A DNA stretch of 5,817 bases. Origin: Clostridiales bacterium (GTDB taxonomy: Bacteria > Bacillota > Clostridia > Christensenellales > JAISNN01). Below are positions 1 to 5,817 of the stretch, piece by piece. The translations under genes were made by a program, and so were the position numbers. Location: positions 1 through 5,817 of the forward strand of contig JAISQX010000039.1 in assembly GCA_031273965.1 (NCBI GenBank), read 5' to 3'. The first letter of the stretch is position 1. Each line of letters opens with the position of its first letter. The notes under the pieces were generated by a model that made no database searches, was not told the DNA's origin, and was given only the letters and a program-made list of their open reading frames with translations.

Positions 1-198
1 CTTGCCGACGAAGGCAAAAACCCTTTCTCTTTGGACAGCAAAGACCCGACGGAAAATTATCAGGACTTCCTCGGCAGCGAAATACGTTATAATTCGCTCG
101 CCAAACAAAATCCCGACATTGCGAAAACACTTTTTGTCCAAAACGAAAAAGACGCGGCAACCAGATTGCTCGCATATAAGCACCTCGCGAGTAAGTAA
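1..198 (+). CDS. nifJ: Pyruvate:ferredoxin (flavodoxin) oxidoreductase, C-terminal fragment
   Basis: This is the 3' end of a gene that begins before the window; 65 codons remain, read in frame 1 from the first base to a TAA at 196-198. The family oxidatively decarboxylates pyruvate with CoA to acetyl-CoA, CO2 and reduced ferredoxin in the cytoplasm of anaerobes, using thiamine diphosphate and iron-sulfur clusters. The fragment begins LADEGKNPFSLDSKDPT and continues with FLGSEIRYNSL. These match my memory of the end of the long single-chain enzyme, where NPFxLDSKxP is followed by a FL..E.RY.SL segment and a short helical tail rich in D, A and K. The catalytic and cluster-binding parts lie outside the window, so activity cannot be judged. 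The gene converges on the leftward recJ-rel operon and is followed 34 bp later by a strong terminator. A related 2-oxoacid oxidoreductase is possible but less likely. Confidence 0.87.
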   Translation, partial: LADEGKNPFSLDSKDPTENYQDFLGSEIRYNSLAKQNPDIAKTLFVQNEKDAATRLLAYKHLASK

Positions 199-232
199 AA
201 GCGCCGACGGCTAATAAAGTCAAACGGTATAT

Positions 233-275
233 AAAAAGCTGTCTTTAAGATTTTTATCTAAAAGACAGCTTTTTT
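233..275. terminator. Bidirectional intrinsic terminator between convergent genes
   Basis: Bases 233-251 pair with 256-274 around a TTTT loop (252-255), with a single A-A mismatch (247/260). The core GCTGTCTTT pairs with AAAGACAGC. On the plus strand the stem runs into a T-run at 270-275, ending the oxidoreductase transcript. On the minus strand the A-run at 233-237 becomes a U-run, so the same hairpin can end the leftward operon about 90-130 bases after the hydrolase stop. I saw no other terminator in the 199-362 gap and no gene there. Confidence 0.85.
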
Positions 276-362
276 AAATTCACCGTTAAATATACTCGGC
301 GTTTTTCGCGTTTAACAATAACCGAAAAATGCCCGGGACCGTGAAAGTGAAGACACCCGCCG

Positions 363-986
363 TTATAAAAACAAATTTTTATTTTTACTTTCGTCCTCTA
401 TAGACGTGGATTCCTCATGCCCGGGATAAACGACCGTTTCTCTCGGCAACGTAAAAAGTTTTGAGCATATGGAACCCTTTAATAGCTCATAGTTCCCGTC
501 CTCAAAATCGGTTCTGCCTATATCGCCGCAAAAAAGCGTGTCGCCCGTAAAAACTATGTTCTCTTTTTCAAAGTAAAGACAGACCCCGCCGGCGGAATGC
601 CCCGGAGTATGAATGACCTTTACTTTCGTTCCCGCGATTTCGATTATCTCACCGTCATCCAATAACGCGTCGGCGTCCAAGGTATCGAAGTTTGTCCCAA
701 AAAAACGACTCATGTCATATTTATGCCCCGTCAGTTTATCGGCGTCGGCGCGATGTATATAAACCTTCATACCCTTGTCCTTAAAATACTTCGCCGAAAG
801 CGCATGGTCAAAGTGTCCGTGCGTCAAAAATACCGCTTCGGCTTTGACGCCGTTTTTTTTAAGCTCATCCTCGATTTTTTCCCTATCCGAACCCGGGTCA
901 ATCAAAAAGCCGCTAAGTGTGTTTTCATCGTATACGATATATGTGTTTTCCGAAAGAACGGAATTTACCACCGTCAAAAATTTCAT
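363..986 (-). CDS. MBL-fold metallo-hydrolase, glyoxalase II-like (YqgX/YcbL type)
   Basis: A complete 207-residue cytoplasmic protein of the metallo-beta-lactamase fold; no signal peptide or membrane segment is visible. The full metal-binding set is present: T-H-G-H-F-D-H at 55-61 (H56, H58, D60, H61), H130 in TPGHSAGG, D149 in FTGDTLF, and H190 in YPGHEEST. The GDTLF..DIGRTD block and the short C-terminus ending in LFL match the small YqgX/YcbL group of about 200-215 residues, which lacks the long C-terminal substrate domain of classical glyoxalase II. Members are annotated as hydroxyacylglutathione hydrolases, but Firmicutes often lack glutathione and the true thioester or other substrate is unknown. 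The ATG at 986-984 has an AAGGA ribosome site (996-992) five bases upstream. It is the last gene of the leftward string, 74 bp after rel. In many Firmicutes a protein of this family lies near rel and dtd. Family assignment is firm; substrate is not. Confidence 0.93.
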   Translation of the reverse strand: MKFLTVVNSVLSENTYIVYDENTLSGFLIDPGSDREKIEDELKKNGVKAEAVFLTHGHFDHALSAKYFKDKGMKVYIHRADADKLTGHKYDMSRFFGTNFDTLDADALLDDGEIIEIAGTKVKVIHTPGHSAGGVCLYFEKENIVFTGDTLFCGDIGRTDFEDGNYELLKGSICSKLFTLPRETVVYPGHEESTSIEDESKNKNLFL

Positions 987-991
987 GATTT

Positions 992-996
992 TCCTT
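992..996 (-). promoter_or_regulatory. Ribosome binding site of the MBL hydrolase
   Basis: AAGGA on the minus strand, five bases before the ATG at 986. It fixes the start and shows the hydrolase has its own initiation signal rather than depending on read-through from rel. Confidence 0.8.
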
Positions 997-1048
997 AAAG
1001 TTTAATCTGTTTTTTACTTGATTCTCGCGCTTAACGCTTTTCGTGCGT

Positions 1049-1061
1049 AGCGTGCCACGCT
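1049..1061. repeat. Short dyad at the rel stop codon
   Basis: AGCGTGCCACGCT is a dyad with 6-base arms around one central base. As minus-strand RNA it can fold as a 5-bp stem with a GGC loop that begins at the last base of the rel stop codon. No T-run follows, so it does not look like a terminator. CGTGC also recurs at 1042-1046 and 1051-1055, and ACGCTT at 1034-1039 and 1057-1062. The symmetry is visible; any role in binding a protein or protecting an mRNA end is a guess. Confidence 0.4.
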
Positions 1062-3220
1062 TAGAACCTTTCCGCGTCAATAACGTCCTTTGCGCCTCTC
1101 AGCTTATTGATTAGATTGTTTAGTTCGTCCATGCTCTTTATTCTTATCGAGAGCTTTATGTCACCCTTCGCGATTCCCGAAGCGTCGGCTTCAACCAAAT
1201 TACCGTTGAACGACTCTAACGAAAAGCCCATATTATTGACAATCGACGATATTTCGGAAAATATTCCCTTTCGATTTGTCACCATGACCCGAATGTTTGC
1301 GACTAACTCTCCGGTTATTATCTTTGGCCACTCGACGACTCGGAGCCTGTCATGCTCTAAGCCTTTGAGATTTGGACAATCGCTTCTGTGAACGGCGACG
1401 CCTCTGCCTTTACTTATATACGCGACTATTTCGTCGCCCGGGAGCGGCTTGCAACAGTTGGCAAAGCGCGCGTTCTGCTCGTTATAGCCGCCTATCATTA
1501 TTCCGCCTACCGCCTCGCTTTTATCGTTTGAGGGCGTCTCCGCGCCCTTTTCTTTATATTCGTTTTTCTTTTCTTTCTTAAAATCCTCTATGAGCTTGAA
1601 GAGTATCTGTTTCGTACTCATGCCCCCGTATCCCACGGAAGCATACATATCGTCCTCCGACGTAAACATATACCGCCTCATTACGCCTTCCAGACCCTTT
1701 CCCTGCAAAAGGTCGGAAAAGGCGTACCCTTTGTGCCGAGATTCCGTTTCCAGCATATCTCTGCCTTTTTTGATGTTTTCGTCTTTCATCTCTCTTTTAA
1801 AGAATTGATGAATTTTTGATTTCGCGCCCGTCGTACGTACGATTTTTAACCAATCGCGACTCGGACCTTTAGAGTTAGCCGAGGTTATAACCTCCACGAC
1901 GTCGCCGCTCTGAAGCTTAGTTTCTATCGGCACCATTTTTTCATTTATCTTTATACCGACGCATTTATTGCCTAACTCGCTGTGGATGCCGTATGCAAAA
2001 TCTATGCCAGTCGAGCCAACCGGAAGGTCTATTACTTTGCCTTTCGGCGTAAATACGAGAAGCTCGTGCTGACCGATATCGGTCTTTACTATATCGAGAA
2101 ATTCCTTGTTGTCGGTTAGGCTTACCTCCGCCTCCATAAAGCCCTTGATAAAATTAAGACGTTCGCTGTATTCCGTATCTCCCAAAGCCCTCGGATTTTT
2201 ATATTTCCAGTGCGCGGCGATACCGTATTCGGCTATTTCATGCATTTCCTTCGTGCGTATCTGTATTTCAAAGAGCGCACCAAATTTTGTGAAGACCGTC
2301 GTATGCAAAGACTGGTAGTTGTTTGCCTTTTTCATTGCGATATAGTCCTTGAACCGCCCCGGAACGGGCGTCCACATCGTATGGATTACCCCGAGTACGG
2401 CATAACAATCCTTTATGCCGCCGACTATAACTCTTACGGCGATGAGGTCATATATCTCTTCAAATTTCTTATTCTGATTGCGCATTTTGTTAAAAATGCT
2501 ATAAAAATGCTTCGGGCGTCCGTAAACATCCCCCTCTATTCCCATCTCCAAAAGCCGTTGCTTTATCTCGGCGCAAACTTTATTTATAAATTCCTGCCTT
2601 TCGGTGAGCTTTGTTTGAACCTTTTGTTTTAAATCGGCATATGCGTCGGGATACAGATAATACATGGCGAGATCTTCAAGCTCTACCTTTATCTGCGACA
2701 TACCCAATCGCCCCGCAAAAGGCGCGTAAATCTCCAGTGTCTCCTTTGCGGTGTGCTTACGACTTTCAGGAGGTTTGCTCTCTAATGTGCGCATGTTGTG
2801 GAGTCTGTCGGCAAGCTTAATTATGACGACTCTTATATCCTCTGCTATAGCCAAAAACATCTTTCTAAGATTTTCCGCTTCCTCGTCTATTTTATTTGCG
2901 AACTTTAGCTTGTCAAACTTAGTCACTCCCTTTACAAGCGTGACTATCTCGCTCCCGAACTTTGCCGCCATCTCCACGTCGGATACGGACGTATCCTCCA
3001 AAACGTCATGCAAAAACGCCGCCATGATAGTCGTAACGTCCATCTTCATGTCGACGAGGATATCCACCACCGCGCACGGATGAACGATGTAATCCTCTCC
3101 GGAGACACGCTTTTGTCCTTCGTGAGCTTTTTTTGCAAATTCAAAGGCGCGCATGATTTTTTCATAATCATGCTTTCCGTAAGTGGTTTTAAGTTTTGAG
3201 TTTAGCGCGTCATAGTCCAT
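1061..3220 (-). CDS. rel: Bifunctional (p)ppGpp synthetase/hydrolase, long RSH protein
   Basis: A complete 719-residue Rel/SpoT protein, close to the ~734 residues of B. subtilis Rel. It transfers pyrophosphate from ATP to GDP or GTP and also hydrolyses the product, setting the stringent response, probably on the ribosome. The HD hydrolase domain (about 25-170) keeps H47, H71-D72, E75-D76 in FLHDVLEDT, and D138 in IKLADRLHNM, so hydrolysis should work. The synthetase domain (about 225-345) has GRPKHFYSIF from 234, D258, the RFKD motif at 289-292 typical of bifunctional enzymes, YQSLH at 302-306 and EIQIRT from 318. A TGS domain follows (about 386-447), then a helical part, a lysine/glutamate-rich linker (545-570), a zinc-finger-like region with C589-C590, H611 and C615, and a C-terminal ACT domain (about 636-719). 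The ATG at 3220 follows an AAAGGGG site. Odd point: AMKKANNYQSLH replaces the usual AMPKPNxYQSLH. The usual downstream dtd gene is absent. Confidence 0.98.
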   Translation of the reverse strand: MDYDALNSKLKTTYGKHDYEKIMRAFEFAKKAHEGQKRVSGEDYIVHPCAVVDILVDMKMDVTTIMAAFLHDVLEDTSVSDVEMAAKFGSEIVTLVKGVTKFDKLKFANKIDEEAENLRKMFLAIAEDIRVVIIKLADRLHNMRTLESKPPESRKHTAKETLEIYAPFAGRLGMSQIKVELEDLAMYYLYPDAYADLKQKVQTKLTERQEFINKVCAEIKQRLLEMGIEGDVYGRPKHFYSIFNKMRNQNKKFEEIYDLIAVRVIVGGIKDCYAVLGVIHTMWTPVPGRFKDYIAMKKANNYQSLHTTVFTKFGALFEIQIRTKEMHEIAEYGIAAHWKYKNPRALGDTEYSERLNFIKGFMEAEVSLTDNKEFLDIVKTDIGQHELLVFTPKGKVIDLPVGSTGIDFAYGIHSELGNKCVGIKINEKMVPIETKLQSGDVVEVITSANSKGPSRDWLKIVRTTGAKSKIHQFFKREMKDENIKKGRDMLETESRHKGYAFSDLLQGKGLEGVMRRYMFTSEDDMYASVGYGGMSTKQILFKLIEDFKKEKKNEYKEKGAETPSNDKSEAVGGIMIGGYNEQNARFANCCKPLPGDEIVAYISKGRGVAVHRSDCPNLKGLEHDRLRVVEWPKIITGELVANIRVMVTNRKGIFSEISSIVNNMGFSLESFNGNLVEADASGIAKGDIKLSIRIKSMDELNNLINKLRGAKDVIDAERF

Positions 3221-3224
3221 AAAA

Positions 3225-3231
3225 CCCCTTT
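3225..3231 (-). promoter_or_regulatory. rel ribosome binding site overlapping the recJ stop codon
   Basis: AAAGGGG on the minus strand sits four bases before the rel ATG and shares bases 3230-3231 with the recJ TAA (3232-3230). Ribosomes ending recJ would finish on the rel initiation site, which favours translational coupling. This supports both the rel start and co-transcription; the 9-bp gap leaves no room for a separate rel promoter outside the recJ coding region. Confidence 0.8.
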
Positions 3232-5650
3232 ATATCCCCTTTAACTTACGATATACCGCCGAATTTTCCAGGCTTGTCTTCTCCTCGGTCAAGCTTAGCT
3301 TAAACGGTTTATTGACTTTTATTAGCCTCAATTCCAAAAAAATCGAAAAACTTACCGCAAAGCCGGTATAAGATATTTCGTTATTCTTTACGGTTTTTAT
3401 ATACAAATCCAAAAGCCCCGACGCGTCTCCCGCATTTTTTATGAAAGCGCGCAAAAGCACGTACGCATTTTTTATGTCCGCGTCGTCAAGTACAAACTCG
3501 GAAAAGACTTTATCCAAAGGATTTTCTTCCGTTACCGCATAAACCTTACCGCTAAAATATCCTTTGGGATAAAAAAGAGGTCTATCCAAAAAGACAATCC
3601 TGTCGTAATATCTCAGCGGTTCGTCCTTCGGCGACAAAATCAAACGGTTATAAGGATTTTTCGATTCGAAGCCTCCCACGCAATAGACCAAAAGCTTATC
3701 GGCTTTTTTATGGAACAATTCAAAAAAATCCTTCGCCGTACCGTCGTCGAACGCTATAAAAGCCGTTCCGTACAAAGCGTCGGTACTTTCTATTATATCA
3801 ATTAATTGATTTTTGTCAAAGTATTTTACGTGTGATTCCGCGCTAAAATCCCCTATTTCGCATGTTTTTTCATTTTCCGACGACAAAGCCGTATTTTTTA
3901 CGGCTCTCTGCTCCCTATTTACATTCGTTTCCTCGGGCTGCGGCGCGGTATGTCCGAACGTTGCGTACGCTTCCAAAAGACGGCTCTTTTGCGTCGCCGC
4001 TTCCGGGTTTGCCGCGTAACAGGTTTGTATTACGCCTTTTATGTATTCCGTATTATTGTATGACCAAACGTCCGCCGTTATCACCAACCGCTTTTGAGTG
4101 TCAGAATTTAAGAAGTCGGCTCTGTCAAGCATACCGAAGCCCACGGTTTCGAACGCCCCGTCGCGTTCTCTTATGTGCGCCGTTCCGTTTATACGCGAAA
4201 ACTTCATTTTTTTCGCGTTCAATAGATACACGGGTTTCGGGTTGCCTTCGCCGAACGGCTCCAACGCCGATACCGCCCTTATATCCTTTATATCGGGTTT
4301 ATCGTTTAGCTCGGCGTCATAAACAACTTCCGGGGCAAAGACCGCATCATCGTATTTTTTTAGACAGGCGTTTATGCGCTCCTTAAATTCTTCAAAATTT
4401 TCTTTTTTCAGACTCAAACCCGCCGCTTGAGAATGTCCCCCGAAGTTTAAAAAAAGCTCCTTACAATCAAACAAAGCCTCATAGATATTTATACCCGGTA
4501 TGCTTCGCGCGGAGCCTTTTAATATTCCGTCTTTTTCGGTGAAAAGTATTACGGGGCGATTAAATTCCACGACGGCTTTTGAACAAGCTATGCCCAAAAT
4601 ACCCCCTTCCCAACGAATATCGTTCATGACTATACATCGCGCGCCGTGTAATCCGTCGCGCTCCAGTTGTTCGCAAACGTCGCAAAAAACATCGTTCAAG
4701 AGGTTTTGTCTTTCGCCGTTGTCACGGTTAAGCTCCTTTATAAGGCATTGGATATCAAAGTAATCGTCTGATATCAATAGCTCCAACGCCCTATTCGCAA
4801 GCCCCATTCTCCCCGCGGCATTAAGGCGCGGCACTATCATATACGCTATATCGGACGCCGTAATTTTTTCGAGTTTTATACTGCTAAACAGCTGCTTCAA
4901 CCCTTTTCGCCTGACGTTTGTATTCAAATCCTTGATACCCAAAGCCGCCAAAGCTCTGTTCTCTCCCCTTAGAGGCACAATATCGCCTATCGTCGCGATA
5001 GCGGCTATATCCAAATATTCGCAGGCTATTTCGTAACCGGCGAGAGCCTCCACCAGCTTAAAGGCGACGCCGGCTCCGCATAGCTCGTTGCCGTATCCGC
5101 ATATTTTCGGATTTAAAATAAGCGCGGCGGGAAGAACATTTTGAGGCATGTGATGATCGGTTATTATAACGTCTATCCCCAAATCCTTGCAATATTCGAC
5201 CTCGTCCACAGAAGTAACGCCGCAATCGACGGTTATCAAAAGGTCAGGAAAAACGCTTTCGGCAATTTTGTCGATTGCCGCCGCGCTCAATCCGTACCCG
5301 TTCTTCCTCTCCGGGATATGATAACACACCTCGGTTTTGCCCTTAAAATATCCGTAAAGGATCGCCGCCGCGCATACTCCGTCGCAGTCGTAATCGCCGT
5401 AAATTACAATCTTTTCCTTATTCTCCACGGCTCTTTCTATCCTATCCTTTACGGCGCGCATATCGGGCATAACGAACGGATCGATAAAATCTTCCCTTCC
5501 CGGATTTAAAAACCTCTTTATCGCTTCTTCGGTTTCAAATCCGCGCGCCGCAAGCATATCGACCATAAAGGGAGAAAGCCCCGTATTTTTTGATAATATC
5601 GATATTCTCTCCGCGTCGTTTATTTTTCGTTTTTTGTATCTTACTTCCAT
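3230..5650 (-). CDS. recJ: Single-stranded-DNA-specific exonuclease RecJ, Firmicutes long form
   Basis: A complete 806-residue RecJ, slightly longer than the ~786 residues of B. subtilis. RecJ degrades single-stranded DNA 5' to 3' in recombination and mismatch or base-excision repair. The DHH domain shows YGDYDCDG at 84-91 (D86, D88, D90), D142 in ITVDCG, the name motif D165-H166-H167 in IITDHH, and D223 in IGDIVPL, so the two-metal site is intact. PRLNAAGRMG (274-283) and GGHSQAAGLSL (404-414) mark the motif after DHH and the DHHA1 domain. An OB-like region (about 440-545) should grip DNA. After a polar linker (about 547-605) comes a 200-residue segment that I take to be the Firmicutes RecJ C-terminal domain (Pfam RecJ_C, from memory). 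The ATG at 5650 is preceded by a weak GGATG-like site seven bases upstream; no in-frame upstream alternative is better. It is first in the leftward string, nine bases before rel. No frameshift or missing key residue is seen. Confidence 0.97.
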   Translation of the reverse strand: MEVRYKKRKINDAERISILSKNTGLSPFMVDMLAARGFETEEAIKRFLNPGREDFIDPFVMPDMRAVKDRIERAVENKEKIVIYGDYDCDGVCAAAILYGYFKGKTEVCYHIPERKNGYGLSAAAIDKIAESVFPDLLITVDCGVTSVDEVEYCKDLGIDVIITDHHMPQNVLPAALILNPKICGYGNELCGAGVAFKLVEALAGYEIACEYLDIAAIATIGDIVPLRGENRALAALGIKDLNTNVRRKGLKQLFSSIKLEKITASDIAYMIVPRLNAAGRMGLANRALELLISDDYFDIQCLIKELNRDNGERQNLLNDVFCDVCEQLERDGLHGARCIVMNDIRWEGGILGIACSKAVVEFNRPVILFTEKDGILKGSARSIPGINIYEALFDCKELFLNFGGHSQAAGLSLKKENFEEFKERINACLKKYDDAVFAPEVVYDAELNDKPDIKDIRAVSALEPFGEGNPKPVYLLNAKKMKFSRINGTAHIRERDGAFETVGFGMLDRADFLNSDTQKRLVITADVWSYNNTEYIKGVIQTCYAANPEAATQKSRLLEAYATFGHTAPQPEETNVNREQRAVKNTALSSENEKTCEIGDFSAESHVKYFDKNQLIDIIESTDALYGTAFIAFDDGTAKDFFELFHKKADKLLVYCVGGFESKNPYNRLILSPKDEPLRYYDRIVFLDRPLFYPKGYFSGKVYAVTEENPLDKVFSEFVLDDADIKNAYVLLRAFIKNAGDASGLLDLYIKTVKNNEISYTGFAVSFSIFLELRLIKVNKPFKLSLTEEKTSLENSAVYRKLKGI

Positions 5651-5657
5651 TCTTACA

Positions 5658-5660
5658 TCC
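5658..5660 (-). promoter_or_regulatory. Weak ribosome binding site of recJ
   Basis: GGA (within CGGATG) lies seven bases before the recJ ATG. It is clearly poorer than the AAAGGGG of rel and the AAGGA of the hydrolase, suggesting low RecJ translation. An ATG overlapping this site runs straight into TAA and is not a real start. Confidence 0.45.
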
Positions 5661-5744
5661 GTAGGTCAGTATGTTTTGGTAGATTTTAATCGAGCGAAAA
5701 ACTTATTACTATACCGCTTAATAAAAAAGCCTTCGTTAAGGTCT

Positions 5745-5760
5745 GCCGGCAAAGTACTTT
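5745..5760. repeat. Two abutting palindromes in the recJ leader
   Basis: GCCGGC (5745-5750) is a perfect 6-base palindrome, immediately followed by AAAGTACTTT (5751-5760), a perfect 10-base palindrome. Both are visible directly. They lie just downstream of the candidate recJ -10 box on the minus strand, where a repressor site would be plausible, but short palindromes also occur by chance. Confidence 0.35.
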
Positions 5761-5764
5761 TATA

Positions 5765-5792
5765 ATTTTAACGAGAAGATTTTTGCCGTAAA
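5765..5792 (-). promoter_or_regulatory. Candidate promoter for the recJ-rel-hydrolase string
   Basis: On the minus strand, TTTACG (5792-5787) and TAAAAT (5770-5765) are separated by 16 bases, matching the sigma-A consensus at 4 of 6 and 5 of 6 positions. This predicts a start near 5758 and a leader of roughly 108 bases. The region is AT-rich, so such matches are cheap; other -10-like boxes at 5713-5708 (TATAGT) and 5687-5682 (TAAAAT) have no decent -35. The true promoter might also lie beyond the window. Confidence 0.25.
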
Positions 5793-5816
5793 ATACTCAT
5801 TTTTAAGGCAAAAATC
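5778..5816. repeat. Inverted repeat with 10-base perfect arms upstream of recJ
   Basis: GATTTTTGCC (5778-5787) and GGCAAAAATC (5807-5816) are perfect reverse complements. Inside them TAAAA (5789-5793) pairs with TTTTA (5801-5805), leaving one mismatch and a 7-base loop, so the whole can form a 15-bp hairpin. Neither strand has a T-run right after the stem, so it is not a classical terminator. The left arm overlaps the candidate recJ -35 box. It may be an operator, a dispersed repeat unit, or a leader hairpin of a gene beyond the edge. Confidence 0.5.
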
Positions 5817-5817
5817 C

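Noticed and set aside
2..214. A 70-codon plus-strand frame beginning with ATG-less sequence at base 2
   Set aside because: It is out of frame with the oxidoreductase tail, which has a clear family match in frame 1; the alternative product is basic and low-complexity with no recognisable motif.
276..362. A 24-31 codon open frame on the minus strand after the hydrolase stop
   Set aside because: It has no ATG, GTG or TTG start in frame with a ribosome site, and the peptide has no recognisable feature.
852..861. A AAA AAC slippery heptamer in the MBL hydrolase gene (run of eight A on the coding strand)
   Set aside because: It is in the right phase for -1 frameshifting, but the shifted frame stops within about 15 codons, before any complete metal site, and no stimulatory structure was seen. 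A chance Lys-Lys-Asn run is the simpler reading.
2210..2632. Long plus-strand open frames opposite rel and recJ (for example 2210-2632, 3862-4386, 5141-5509)
   Set aside because: They lie antisense to strongly conserved genes, lack ribosome sites and have no recognisable domains; they are shadows of CpG-rich coding sequence.
5722..5740. CCTT-AACG-AAGG hairpin followed by CTTTTTT on the minus strand, a possible terminator of an upstream gene
   Set aside because: The stem is only four base pairs, two of them A-T, which is too weak to support a terminator call.
5761..5766. Perfect TATAAT on the plus strand as a promoter for a divergent gene beyond the window
   Set aside because: No acceptable -35 box lies 16-18 bases upstream, and no coding start is visible before the window ends.

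Overview
The window looks like an ordinary chromosomal housekeeping segment from an anaerobic, Clostridia-like Firmicute. Three observations point that way: a pyruvate:ferredoxin oxidoreductase tail, a Firmicutes-type long RecJ with an extra C-terminal domain, and the recJ - rel - metallo-beta-lactamase (MBL) hydrolase order that recalls the recJ/apt/rel/dtd region of Bacillus and Clostridium. Base composition is moderate, with many GCG, ACG, CCG and TCG codons. This is less AT-rich than classical Clostridium and suggests an uncultured gut- or sediment-type lineage, but I cannot name a genus.

Layout. Bases 1-198 (+) are the last 65 codons of a pyruvate:ferredoxin (flavodoxin) oxidoreductase. 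A strong hairpin at 233-275 with T-runs on both strands closes this gene, and it probably also closes the convergent operon. The rest of the window is one leftward gene string, transcribed recJ (5650-3230), rel (3220-1061), MBL-fold hydrolase (986-363). recJ and rel are 9 bp apart, and the rel ribosome binding site overlaps the recJ stop codon. rel and the hydrolase are 74 bp apart. The right end (5651-5817) is the recJ leader; it holds a weak promoter candidate, two short palindromes and a 10-bp-arm inverted repeat at the window edge. No stretch over 300 bases lacks a gene.

Function. RecJ is a 5'-3' single-strand DNA exonuclease used in recombination and repair. Rel makes and degrades (p)ppGpp, the starvation alarmone. 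The small hydrolase is a zinc-dependent, glyoxalase-II-like enzyme of unknown substrate. Their linkage is a common conserved neighbourhood rather than a known pathway; tight recJ-rel spacing would couple expression of a repair enzyme to the stringent-response enzyme.

I found no mobile element, CRISPR array, RNA gene, toxin-antitoxin pair or convincing new system. The points worth a second look are small: loss of the usual apt and dtd neighbours, unusual residues in the Rel synthetase loop, and unexplained dyad symmetries in the two intergenic gaps.
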